Program-made: the position numbers and the translations under genes
Part shown: in pieces, positions 1 through 9,577 of the stretch
How the letters are laid out: each line of letters begins with the position of its first letter
Position numbering within the stretch: position 1 is the stretch's first letter
Notes under the pieces: model-generated
Databases searched by the model: none
Seen by the model: the letters and a program-made list of their open reading frames with translations, nothing else
Told to the model about the DNA's origin: nothing
Source of the DNA: Liolophura sinensis
Taxonomy: Eukaryota > Mollusca > Polyplacophora > Chitonida > Chitonidae
Direction of reading: 5' to 3'
DNA length: 64,000 bases
Assembly (NCBI RefSeq): GCF_032854445.1
Contig: NC_088297.1
Coordinates: forward strand, 25,061,127 to 25,125,126

Positions 1-179
1 GTTGCACACATCTGTACGTCACACGTGGGAAAGTTTGGGAGTAGCTTTCCTGATGTCAATGGTTTATGCCCGCAGCTGGTACTCTTCGACCCATTAAGGA
101 TAGACCAGAGTTGTATAAGTGAAAAATTTATAGAGCAACAATTAAGTAAATAAATACTAGCCTTTAGGATTACCAAAGA

Positions 180-245
180 AAAGTGGCTCAGTGGTTATGC
201 ACCTTGTACTGGACTTAGGAGACATGGGTTCAATCCTAAGTGGGG
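180..245 (+). mobile_element. tRNA-like SINE head fragment
   Basis: A box A-like TGGCTCAGTGG and a box B-like GGTTCAATCC are spaced as in a tRNA, but the acceptor ends do not pair. It reads as a degenerate tRNA-derived SINE head rather than a tRNA gene. Confidence 0.4.
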
Positions 246-344
246 ATCTGAAAATTAAATGCAAGCACAAATGCCAAAACTTGTATATGTACCATTAATG
301 GTGCTAACTTAATTTTGACGAGGTAACCGGGATGTGGCTATGGT

Positions 345-415
345 AAAGTGCACAACTCCAAACTGCGGGCACACATGGGGGGCAGGTTCAATACCGGTCT
401 CGGACAGAATTGTTG
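345..415 (+). mobile_element. Second tRNA-like SINE head fragment
   Basis: TGGCTATGGTA and GGTTCAATACC resemble the pol III A and B boxes, about 45 bp apart. No paired acceptor stem is seen. Confidence 0.3.
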
Positions 416-767
416 AATTTTTTCTTCTCGTTGTTCTTGGTGACAATGAGCTGTTAGTGGTGTTCATGGGACCCTTGGGTAATCGTTGAAAACAACCCTG
501 GCCACTCTATGAAACCACCCATTTGCTCCAATCGTAAAACTGACAACTGTCACATAAGCAAGCATGGGAATTTTCTTTCAGTTGGTTGATTTCAAACTGT
601 TTTCTTTAAAATTTGAAAACAAAAAGCAACTGATTTTATAAGAACATGTGATTACTAATGTCATTCAGAGGTAATATAAGGTATTTTCAGATTTATTTGG
701 GAACCATCAGACTTTTTTGTGACCATGAGTTCCCTTGCCTATGTAAGTGAAAAATGTTGGCGTTGAG

Positions 768-878
768 GGGCGTCTGTGGTGGTTGGCATGCCAGCAGGGT
801 GGAGTGACCCCAGGAGCCTGTCACCAGTCTGGTCACTGTGAGTAAAGTGAGTACGGCGTAAAACACCAATCAAATAGA
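768..878 (+). mobile_element. SINE family A, internally deleted
   Basis: The tRNA-like head (CCAGGAGCCTGTCACC...) is joined directly to the 3' tail GAGTACGGCGTAAAACACC. The central body found in other copies is missing. Confidence 0.75.
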
Positions 879-931
879 CAAATTTTGGCATTGAACAACA
901 ATTAGATAAGTGTATAAAACTGTATTTTCAG

Positions 932-1075
932 GGAGGTATCAATGCAGCTCTGGGTAACATGGAGGAGGACAACTGGAGGTGGCATTTCTATGACACTGTG
1001 AAGGGCTCCGATTGGCTGGGAGACCAGGATGCCATCCAGTATATGTGTGAAGAAGCCCCTAAAGCTGTCATTGAG
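932..1075 (+). CDS. SDHA: SDHA exon 1 in window
   Basis: This exon has 48 codons in phase 0/0 and follows a tattttcag acceptor; the donor is GAG|gtagat. It encodes [17 protein letters not shown]...APKAVIE, part of the FAD-binding domain directly after the covalent flavin histidine segment. No SDHA coding sequence is visible in 1-931, so the preceding exon is off the window. Confidence 0.97.
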
Positions 1076-4000
1076 GTAGATGCTTTACTGCTGTGCTAAA
1101 GTGATTGGTTTGTCAAATTTTAATTAGGTATTGTTTTCAAGTTGTGGTACAGCCCATGGTAGCATCAGGAGGTTTAGTTAACAATGAGTTTGGTGTGCTT
1201 CATATCTTTACAAGCAAGGGAGCTTAAGTTAACCTGATGTAAGGTTCCTAATGTTTCAATAACAAATTCTACAGATGTACATGTAAGTCTCTTTTTACTT
1301 GACTTTTCTTTTTGATTATATACTGGTTATAGAAAACAGGTGAATACTGAGCCAGGGTGATATATGTTGGGCTACGTTTGTATGACCGTCTACCTGTTTT
1401 ATAAACGTAGCCATCTGTGCTCTTTATTAAATATGCCGGGGAGCTGAATCGGATAACAGATCATTGTGATCATTGGCTCCTGAGTTTAAACATTACACCC
1501 TCGAGTCATTCTTGCAGTGTTTGGCTAACTGTTTTGCAAACTTTCTGGTCACAGCTGGAGAATTACGGGATGCCATTCAGTCGTCTGGAGAACGGGAAGA
1601 TCTACCAGCGTGCGTTTGGTGGTCAGAGCCTGCAGTACGGGAAGGGTGGACAGGCTCACCGCTGCTGTGCTGTGGCTGACCGGACCGGTCACTCATTACT
1701 GCACACACTGTATGGACGGGTGAGTGGTAACTAGCTGGTTGAGTTAAAGCATTGTTTTCATTGATGTAAATTGCCATTTCCAGTTCCCCGTTGATGACTC
1801 CAGAAATCTTGCCTTGCACACCTTTCGTTGAGCAAAACAGGGTTCTGGTAATGTGAGAGGAATTGGAATAACTTGTGCCTGATGGCATAGAACTGACAAC
1901 ATGGTAGCCCTTTTGATTGTGTCAATGTGGTTCCGATTACTTTGAAAGGTTATATATATTTATTTATTTATTTATTTATTTATTTGATTGGTGTTTTACT
2001 CCATACTCAGGAATATTTCACTAAAACAATGGTGGCCAGCATTATGGTGGGAGGAAACTCGGTAGAGCTCAGGGGAAACCCATGACCATCCGCAGGTTGC
2101 TGGAAGACCTTCCCATGTACAGTGATATATATGTTGTACAACATTAAAAACAGTTTTTTATACTTGGTGTGGAATACTTTATCGATGCATATATACATTT
2201 GGTTTAGTGTCATACTTCCTTTTAAAAATGTTTCATTTTAATTTTTTTCAGTCTTTAAAATACGACACGAAGTACTTCATAGAATACTTTGCACTAGATC
2301 TGATCATGGAAGATGGAGAATGTCGGGGAGTTATTGCTCTTTGTCTGGAGGATGGTTCTATTCACAGATTCAAGTCTAAGAACACTATTCTGGCCACTGG
2401 GTTAGTTTTGGATTTCAGTTAAAAGCTTGTTTTTGCAGATTTAAATATAAAGACATTTTAAGGGATTAAAACAAAAGACAACAAATAAACCTTAGTTAAT
2501 GTGGAAGTGAGGTGGAGACAGTAATTCTGCTTCCACCTTTACCTTATGTTGTTGTTGTTTCAGAGGCTATGGTGGTACTTAGTTCTCCTATACATCTTCT
2601 CACACCTGCACATTATGTTGTTTGCTGTTTCAGAGGCTATGGTAGGAGTTACTTCTCCTGTACATCTGCTCACACTTGTACTGGAGACGGCACTGCCATG
2701 GTAACCAGGGCAGGACTACCCAATCAGGATCTGGAGTTCGTACAGTTCCATCCCACAGGTGAGCAATTAACACCTTTAGGATTAATGTATAACATCTCCG
2801 TTTTTGCACATCTTATCAGCAGATGTGAAGTGCAGTCTTTACCAACGGTGACCAAGTGAACATCATTCACGTTCACACATAATAAGTTTGGATTCTGAAT
2901 CTGGCTTGGTCGCATAGGTTTGATCTGGGTTGATGCAGTCAGGTATGATCTCCAATGAGATGGGGAACAATTTACGCAGCTTAAGAAATACAGCTCAAGC
3001 TGCCTTGTGAAGGACTGCAAGAAAAGTTTAAAAACTTACATACAGTAACAAGCATTAGTGAAAGTTTTTCCAGCATCTCTGGGATATCTTTATATAATTT
3101 ATCAAAATTAAAGTGTGCAGTGTGTTGAAATCCTTGTTTCAGGCATCTATGGGGCTGGCTGTTTGATCACAGAGGGGTCACGAGGAGAAGGAGGCATCCT
3201 TATCAACTCTGAGGGAGAGCGGTTCATGGAGCGCTACGCTCCCAATGCTAAGGATCTCGCTTCTCGAGATGTTGTGTCCCGGTCGATGACCATTGAGATC
3301 CGTGAGGGACGGTAAGTGCTGGGGAAGAAAATATATGACTGTTAGACGTAGCCCTCGTAATTAGTACCAGTATTCTATGAAAGCTTTTGTAATTGCTGAT
3401 GCATGATGTTGTTGGGACAGCCTTTTTTTTTTTTTTTTGACCGTCCCCAGTTGAATGAAATTGAAGTGTGCTGTTGAAAATTAAATATATCGACAGTGAA
3501 AAGGATATGGAACAATGTATAGCCATGTGCCATAAGTACACACCCACTAGAACGTTCGTGGCCTCCATGGCTGAGCTAGTTAGCACCCCAGCACAGCGCA
3601 GTGACCCAGGAGCTTCCCACCAGTACGGTCGCTGTGACTTCGAGTCCAACACATTTCTCTCTGGCCATATTTGGGAAGGTCTGCCTGCAACCAGCGGATG
3701 GTTGTGGGTTTTCCCCCGGGCTGTGTCCTGTTTTCTCCAACCATGATAATATCTGCCGCCGTATGAGTGAAATAGCTTTAAGTTAGGTGTAAAATACCAA
3801 TTAAATAAATGTATCACTAAAACTTTCTGAGGTAACTACTTCTTAAATATGATTTAGTACTTTATTGCATGTAAATTTGTTGCCAAAAATAGAAAAATGC
3901 AGTCATAGCTTCGGTTACCTGTAAATTTAGGGCACTTTCTAATGTGAGAGATCTGCAGACATCTTACTTCGTTGTAGACATCTTATATAATTAAAATTTG

Positions 4001-7000
4001 AAGGTGTGAAGTCAGTAGATTTGAAAGATAGTGATTAAAGATACAAATTGGATGAAATAGAACATTTTATTTTCATTCAGTTAATTGTGAATGTGAATGC
4101 AACAGTTCAAACAGTTTGAAAGTGGCATGATATATTTTTTCTGCTTTTCCCCTGACAGTGGCGTAGGACCAGACAAGGACCATGTCTTCCTCCAACTCTC
4201 TCACTTACCCCCAGAGGTCCTCAAGACTCGACTTCCTGGAATCTCCGAGACAGCCATGATTTTCGCAGGAGTTGACGTCACTCGTGATCCCATCCCTGTA
4301 TTGCCCACAGTTCATTATAACATGGGTGGAGTGCCTACAAACTACAAGGGACAAGTGAGTGGGCCGTAAATGTGTAAATAAACGTGAAAAACAAAGGAAT
4401 GTGGTATGAAAGTGTAGTTCTGAATACCTGATCATTTCCGTTATCAGTTATGTAGAAGACTACTTCGAAAAAGTCAAGTAAGCATTTGCTCAGCATGATG
4501 CCCAATTTCGGAGGTGTAATTTCTGGACCTTGAAAATGTGAACCTTGATATTTGAATTGATTTTTAAACATTTTCAAGGCCTATGAAAGGACCAGTATGG
4601 TATTGGATATGGGGAAGAGAAATATTTTTTTCCTTTATGAAGAGGTTGTAGAGTTTTCTCAAATTTGTATCCTTGTGTTTAATTCCATATTTGTTTATTC
4701 CATTAAGATTATAATTACATCTCTCTCCACAGGTGTTAACTTACGATAGCAACACAGGAGATAAAGTAGTCCCTGGACTATATGCCTGCGGTGAGGCAGC
4801 CAGCGCATCAGTGCATGGCGCAAACAGGCTGGGAGCAAACTCTCTGCTGGATTTGGTTATTTTCGGTCGCGCATGTGCCAATACGATAATAGAAGAAAAC
4901 AGACCAGGGGAATCAATTGGTAACATCAAACAGGTAATATGGAATGATGGACACGCATGTTAATACCATATTAGCAGCATTTCAGCAGTATCTTGGAAAT
5001 AGTGCTTGTAAATATGTTACCATATGAGGAAGAGAGAATACTTTCATCACTTTGTTAAGTTTGGAAGAGAAAATTTTGTATTAAAAATTATGCCAAAACT
5101 TTAAAAAAGGAAACAAAACTGCAGTCCGTATTAAATTTTCGCAGGGAGACTAAGCTTTTGATCAAGCTAAAGAGGAAGGAAAGAAAGGAAGAAAGAATTA
5201 GTCTTTGAAAGTAATTTTGATACTCGGGAATAGGCAAAGTACCGGGTGTGAGTGACATCAAGCTTAATGTGTTCAGTATGGCTTTTCAGTCAGGCAGAAC
5301 TGTAAATACATTGGTGTGAGCAAGTTTCTGCTATTAGGAGAAACTGTCGTGGTATAACTGAACTAAATAAATATTGCACTTGACATTTAAGATAACAAAG
5401 AAATAAGGAAGTATTTATTCATATTTTCAGAATGCTGGGGAGGAGTCTGTGGCCAACTTAGATCGTCTGAGACATGCCAATGGGAGTATACCCACAGCAG
5501 ACTTACGTCTGAAGATGCAGAAGGTAATTCCTCACAGAGCTTGGTTTCAGGAGTCAGAGCTGTGGAATTGGCAGCATTGTAATGATGTAGTTGACAGCTT
5601 GTTGTTGTTTTGCTGGAATGTATTGTCTATACTATGAAGGGTTTAAAGCCTGAGCTAAATGTGGTGCATCATGACATTTGAACACCACATTTCTACTTGT
5701 ATCTCGTAGTGACCTACTTGGTCTCCTTGGCTTAGTTGGTTAGCGCACTAACTGAGCGTTATGACCCAGGAGTCTCTCACCAATGCAGTCACTTGAGTTC
5801 AAGTCCAGCTCATGCTGGCTTTCCTCTCCGGCCGTCTGGGGGAAGGCCTGCCAACAACCTGCGGATGGTCGTAGGTTTTGCCCGGGCTCTGCAGGGTTTC
5901 CTCCCACCATAATGCTGGCCGCTGTCGTATAAGTGAAATATTCTTGAGTACGGCGTAAACCATCAATCCATCAAATAAATAAATAGTGCCAAAAATCCGC
6001 ACAGAATGAAGTTTTCAAGCTTGTTTTCATTGAAAGGGCTTGAAAAAATCGTTTTTCTTTTTTTTTGTATGCATATGAAAATTACCTTTTTATAAATCAA
6101 GGCGTATTTTTTGTTGTTTACTTGCAGGCAATGCAGGAGCACGCAGCTGTATTCAGGGAAGGCCCCGTCGATGCAGGAAGGCTGCAGGAAAATAGATGCC
6201 TTGTATAAAGAGATGGATGATCTGAAGGTATTATTTTCTGGTGTTATTGGAGGTTGTACCCCTGTTATGTTGGTGTTCACAGCTCGTGTTATTGGAAGTT
6301 GTACCCCTGTTATGTTGGTGTTCACAGCTCGTGTTATTGGAAGTTGTACCCCTGTTATGTTGGTATTCACAGCTCATGTTATTGGAGGTTGTACCCCTGT
6401 TTAGTTGGTGTTCACAGCTCGTGTTATTGGAAGTTGTACCCCTGTTATGTTGATGTTCACAGCTCGTGTTATTGGAGGTTGTACCCCTGTTTAGTTGGTG
6501 TTCACAGCTCGTGTTATTGGAAGTTGTACCCCTGTTATGCTGGTGTTCACAGCTCGTGTTATTGCAGGTTTTACCCCTGTTATGTTGGTGTTCACAGCTC
6601 GTGTTATTGGAAGTTTTACCCCTGTTATGTTGGTGTTCACAGCTCGTGTTATTGAAAGTTGTACCCCTGTTATGTTGGTGTTCACAGCTCGTGTTATTGG
6701 AAGTTGTGCCCCTGTTATGTTAGTGTTCACAGCTCGTGTTATTGGAAGTTGTACCCCTGATATGTTGGTGTTCACAGCTCTTGTTTATCCAGTGGCTTAC
6801 GTCATAAATTGGAAGTTCGTGAAAAGGTCAAACACAGCAGAGGAAAGAACTGAGGTTGTAGTTTGTACATTGTACTGCATTAAAGAATCTCTGAAATTGT
6901 TCCTTGAGTAAAACATTTTAACTGTATAGCTGTGTAGAATTTTTTATGTCAGTCATAAGATGTTTGCCAAACATGGACCCAGTTCTTTAAGTGAAGGACA

Positions 7001-9577
7001 CTTTAAATAAGTCTTCAGAAGTTGATGTACAGATCAGTAGTAGTTTTTGATATCATTTCAAAAATATGACCAAAGTGTAGTCTTAAGCTGTGATGCATGC
7101 TCATTTAAAAAATGAAACCTGACTTTCAGTGGGAAAAAAAAAACGGTATCCTTGACCACAACAACATATGTTGGCAAGGGGGCTAGTATGTCATCGAGGC
7201 ACAATGACTCACCAATGCATTCGCTGTGAGTTCAAGCTGGCCTCCTCTCTGACAGTAAGTGGGAAGGTCTGCCAACAACCTGCGGATGGTCGTGGATTTC
7301 CCCCAGGCTGTACCTCGTTCCCTGCCACAATAATGCTGGCTGCCATTGTAGAGTATGGCATAAAACACTAGTTAAAGAAATCAACTTTCAACAATTCGCC
7401 CAGCAAGTATAAATTAAGATGCAATATGAAAGCACAGTTCATAAGATAAAAAGACTAAAATCTATAGTTGAGGTCGAGGCACACATGAGCTTCACAGAAA
7501 TCATGTAATCACCTCATCAGATTGGCTAATATTCCTCTATTGTATATCCCTTTGAACTTTTGTTGGACTGTTAAGTGCTTGGTTGGTGGTCAAACACTTT
7601 TAGATCCCCGTAAGCTCTGATAACTATTGTCTTGTCTGTTTTCAGCTGTCAGACCGTGGCCTGGTGTGGAACACAGACCTGGTGGAGACGCTAGAGTTAC
7701 AGAACCTGATGCTCAACTCAATCCAGACGATCGGAGCAGCGGAGAACAGGAAAGAGAGCCGAGGTGCCCATGCCAGGGAAGATTTTAAGGTAAGCTGATA
7801 ACTGGCGAATTGGCTGACCAGAAAGTAACAGTTGTGGTCGTATCTGTCAGTCACTTTGGTGAGGTAACAGTGCAGTTTGTTTCATAAAATATTTGTATGT
7901 TCTAACTAAATATGCATTTTTTTTAGTCACACAACTTGTGAATAGTACAGAAATATCAGTGGTAGTTAACATAATTTCATGGAAGTCATCATAGGTTTAC
8001 TGAAAACATCATTGTAAATGCACAACAAGAATCCAGCTTCTGATGACAGAGATTCATTTAACAGGAATTTCAAATCCTATTCCTGACACCTTGTGTTTGT
8101 AAGATGGGCAGCTGTCTCCCAACTTTGTGATTTCTATCAGTAATGAGTCATCCTGTATCATATTGTATAGAACAATGTTCCCTGTCCAAAACTGGTACTT
8201 TCTTAGACCGTATTATATTTCTGAAAGCGACCTTGTTACAGGAACGTGTGGATGAGTATGACTACAGTAAACCTATTGAAGGGCAGCAGAAGAAAACTCT
8301 GAAAGATCACTGGAGGAAGCATTCCCTCAGCTATGTCGACATAAACACTGGAAAAGTAAGGGTTTGTCATAAATTGTGGAAAAGTAAATACTTGTTAACA
8401 TGCAACACTGGAAAAGTAAATACTTGTTAACATGAAAGTTTGAAAAAGTAAGGGCTTAGCATTACTTAATTTTGGAGAAGTAAGGGCTTCTCATCACTTA
8501 ATAGTCTGATGGTGGAAAAGTAAGTGCTTATCATTAAACAGGGAAAAGAAAGTGCTTATTGGTGTTGAACACTGGAAATGTAAGTGCTTATTGGTGTTGA
8601 ACACTGGCAGTGTAAGTGCTTATTGGTGTTGAACACTGGAAATGTAAGTGCTTATTGGTGTTGAACACTGGCAGTGTAAGTGCTTATTGGTGTTGAACAC
8701 TGAAAATGTAAGTGCTTATTGGTGTGGAACACTGGAAATGTAAGCGCTTATTGGTGTCGAACACTGGAAATGTAAGCGCTTATTGGTGTTGAACACTGGC
8801 AGTGTAAGTGCTTATTGGTGTTGAACACTGGCAATGTAAGTGCTTACTGGTGTTGAACACTGGCAATGTAAGTGCTTATTGGTGTTGAACACTGGCAGTG
8901 TAAGTGCTTATTGGTGTTGAACACTGGAAATGTAAGTGCTTATTGGTGTTGAACACTGGCAATGTAAGTGCTTATTGGTGTTGAACACTGGCAATGTAAG
9001 TGCTTATTGGTGTTGAACACTGGCAGTGTAAGTGCTTATTGGTGTTGAATGCTGGCAGTGTAAGTGCTTATTGGTGTCGAACACTGGGAAATGTATTAAT
9101 ATAGAAAAGTATTAATATAGTAATTATTACAAACCAACAAATTATGATAATAATGAAAAGGGCTGCCATGGACCAGGGGGTTAGCGCACCAGCATGGCAC
9201 AATGACCAAGGAGAGTCTCACCAATGTGATCGCTGTGAGTAATGCCCAGTTCATGCTGGCTTCCTCTCTGGTCGTATGTGCGCACGTTTGCCAGCAACCT
9301 GCGAATGGTCGTGGGTTCCCCTCGGTTTTCTCTCGCCAAAATTCTGGCGGCCGTCATATGTTCTTGAAATGTAATATTCTTGAGTATGACGTATGACAGA
9401 TGGAAAAATATTTGTTGGCCCATGTGTACTTGCAATAGCAATGCAAAGATCTGTTGAAGGACATGAATTCCTTTTGTTTTCGTTTTGTAGCTAAAATTAG
9501 ATTACAGACCTGTGATAGATGGCACCCTGGATGAGTCAGACTGTCCACATGTGGCACCAGCCATTAGGTCTTACTGA
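932..9577 (+). CDS. SDHA: Succinate dehydrogenase flavoprotein subunit, C-terminal ~561 residues (12 exons; 5' part outside window)
   Basis: SDHA is the FAD-bearing catalytic subunit of mitochondrial complex II; it oxidises succinate to fumarate on the matrix side. Exons join as 932-1075, 1555-1719, 2252-2400, 2634-2758, 3143-3311, 4159-4354, 4733-4933, 5431-5523, 6128-6227, 7646-7789, 8242-8355 and 9491-9577, all with AG acceptors and GT donors, and phases agree at each junction. The product runs from [17 protein letters not shown] to the C-terminal APAIRSY, collinear with animal SDHA from about human residue 105 to 664. Visible landmarks are the active-site region [18 protein letters not shown], the VHYNMGG histidine, the FAD-contact segment [12 protein letters not shown] and [11 protein letters not shown]. 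The exon with the FAD-linked histidine (SHTVAAQ) is upstream of the window. The total is 1687 nt, one more than a multiple of three, because of an extra base in the 6128-6227 exon. Confidence 0.97.
1555..1719 (+). CDS. SDHA: SDHA exon 2 in window
   Basis: This exon has 55 codons in phase 0/0, with acceptor ggtcacag and donor CGG|gtgagt. It encodes [19 protein letters not shown]...[10 protein letters not shown] and includes the highly conserved [16 protein letters not shown] block of the flavoprotein. Confidence 0.97.
1957..2122 (-). mobile_element. SINE family A, 5'-truncated, with (TTTA)n tail
   Basis: Reverse orientation: a (TTTA)n run, then GATTGGTGTTTTAC, AATATTTCACT, GGCCAGCATTATGGTGGGAGG and CCATCCGCAGGTTGCTGG. 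The tRNA-like head is absent. It lies in an SDHA intron. Confidence 0.85.
2252..2400 (+). CDS. SDHA: SDHA exon 3 in window
   Basis: This exon has 149 nt and ends with two bases of a glycine codon, with acceptor ttttttcag and donor ACTGG|gttagt. It encodes [17 protein letters not shown], then [17 protein letters not shown] and NTILATG. Confidence 0.96.
2541..2633 (+). repeat. 70-bp tandem copy of SDHA exon 4 acceptor region (non-coding copy)
   Basis: The sequence 2541-2610 is repeated at 2611-2680: both copies hold a TGTTTCAG acceptor followed by AGGCTATGGT. The upstream copy (acceptor 2562-2563) reads GYGGT then TAG, so it cannot serve as the coding exon. Confidence 0.85.
2634..2758 (+). CDS. 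SDHA: SDHA exon 4 in window
   Basis: This exon has 125 nt; its first base completes the glycine split by the intron. It encodes [19 protein letters not shown]...[10 protein letters not shown]. The acceptor at 2632-2633 is preceded 70 nt upstream by a near copy of itself. This start was chosen because only it keeps the reading frame; the upstream copy hits TAG after five codons. Confidence 0.96.
3143..3311 (+). CDS. SDHA: SDHA exon 5 in window
   Basis: This exon has 169 nt, with acceptor ttgtttcag and donor GACG|gtaagt. It encodes [17 protein letters not shown], then [17 protein letters not shown] and [17 protein letters not shown]. It contains the arginine of LASRD that aligns with the family's catalytic proton-transfer arginine. 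Confidence 0.97.
3560..3810 (+). mobile_element. SINE family A, near full length
   Basis: The head GGCCTCCATGGCTGAG, a box B-like segment, the body (GGGAAGGTCTGCCTGCAACC, GGGTTTTCCCCCGGGC) and the tail AATACCAATTAAATAAAT are all present. It is in the SDHA intron after exon 5. Confidence 0.85.
4159..4354 (+). CDS. SDHA: SDHA exon 6 in window
   Basis: This exon has 196 nt: one base completes Arg, followed by 65 codons. It encodes [19 protein letters not shown]...[16 protein letters not shown]...[15 protein letters not shown]. The histidine of VHYNMGG is a conserved substrate-site residue. The donor is CAA|gtgagt. Confidence 0.97.
4733..4933 (+). CDS. SDHA: SDHA exon 7 in window
   Basis: This exon has 67 codons in phase 0/0, with acceptor ctctccacag and donor CAG|gtaata. 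It encodes [20 protein letters not shown], then [20 protein letters not shown] and [19 protein letters not shown]. The [12 protein letters not shown] segment contacts FAD and substrate in the family. Confidence 0.97.
5431..5523 (+). CDS. SDHA: SDHA exon 8 in window
   Basis: This exon has 31 codons in phase 0/0, with acceptor tattttcag and donor AAG|gtaatt. It encodes [19 protein letters not shown] and ADLRLKMQK, the start of the C-terminal helical region. Confidence 0.97.
5720..5984 (+). mobile_element. SINE family A, full length
   Basis: The best preserved copy: head GGTCTCCTTGGCTTAG, GAGTTCAAGTCCAGCTC (box B-like), body, TATAAGTGAAATATTCTTGAG and an AAATAAATAAATA tail. It is in the SDHA intron after exon 8. 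Confidence 0.9.
6128..6227 (+). CDS. SDHA: SDHA exon 9 in window, carrying a 1-nt frameshift
   Basis: The acceptor is acttgcag and the donor AAG|gtatta. The first 14 codons encode [14 protein letters not shown]; the conserved continuation [19 protein letters not shown] is in the next frame and starts at the ATG at 6171. The exon is 100 nt where 99 would fit the phases of both neighbours, so one base between about 6162 and 6170 (the CCCC run or the G at 6170) is extra. Read literally, the frame reaches TAA at 6206-6208. An assembly indel is the simplest explanation; a real null allele is possible. Confidence 0.9.
6241..6780 (+). repeat. Minisatellite, 12 x 45 bp, 13 nt after an SDHA donor
   Basis: The unit starts GTGTTATTGGAAGTTGTACC and ends TTCACAGCTC; starts fall exactly every 45 bp from 6241 to 6736. 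Because 45 is a multiple of three, several frames stay open, but nothing conserved is encoded. Confidence 0.95.
7186..7376 (+). mobile_element. SINE family A, degraded
   Basis: It holds part of the head (CACCAATGCATTCGCTGTGAG), the body (GGGAAGGTCTGCCAACAACC, TCCCCCAGGCTG) and the tail GAGTATGGCATAAAACACTAG. It is in the SDHA intron after exon 9. Confidence 0.8.
7646..7789 (+). CDS. SDHA: SDHA exon 10 in window
   Basis: This exon has 48 codons in phase 0/0, with acceptor tgttttcag and donor AAG|gtaagc. It encodes [20 protein letters not shown], then [20 protein letters not shown] and AHAREDFK. Open phase and high conservation resume here, so the upstream frameshift is local. Confidence 0.97.
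8242..8355 (+). CDS. SDHA: SDHA exon 11 in window (seed of a splice-donor minisatellite)
   Basis: This exon has 38 codons in phase 0/0, with acceptor ttgttacag and donor GGAAAA|gtaagg. It encodes [18 protein letters not shown], then [16 protein letters not shown]. Its final 10-12 nt together with the donor are the unit amplified in the following intron. Confidence 0.96.
8346..9098 (+). repeat. Minisatellite built from the SDHA exon 11/5' splice site junction (~22 copies, 32-bp core)
   Basis: The exon ends AACACTGGAAAA|gtaagg. Downstream, AACACTGGAAAAGTAAATAC, then GGTGGAAAAGTAAGTGC, then about 17 regular 32-bp units (8551-9090) repeat AACACTGGAAATGTAAGTGC and close variants. Each unit keeps GTAAG. 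Copies nearest the exon are most diverged in length, the far ones most uniform. Confidence 0.93.
9161..9399 (+). mobile_element. SINE family A, near full length
   Basis: The head GGCTGCCATGGACC, TCTCACCAATGTGATCGCTG, body and the tail GAGTATGACGTATGACAG are present. It separates the minisatellite from the last SDHA exon. Confidence 0.85.
9491..9577 (+). CDS. SDHA: SDHA terminal coding exon
   Basis: This exon has 28 codons plus a TGA stop at 9575-9577, with acceptor ttttgtag. It encodes [18 protein letters not shown] then [10 protein letters not shown], matching the C-terminus of animal SDHA. Confidence 0.97.
   Translation, partial: LKLDYRPVIDGTLDESDCPHVAPAIRSY

Larger units (their letters stand above)
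1..931 (+). other. SDHA intron upstream of first visible exon
   Basis: No SDHA coding sequence is seen. The stretch holds two tRNA-like SINE head segments (about 180-245 and 345-415) and an internally deleted SINE (768-878). Confidence 0.7.

Noticed and set aside
5720-5820. Possible tRNA genes (A and B boxes)
   Set aside because: The boxes belong to SINE heads with bodies and A/T-rich tails; acceptor stems do not pair.
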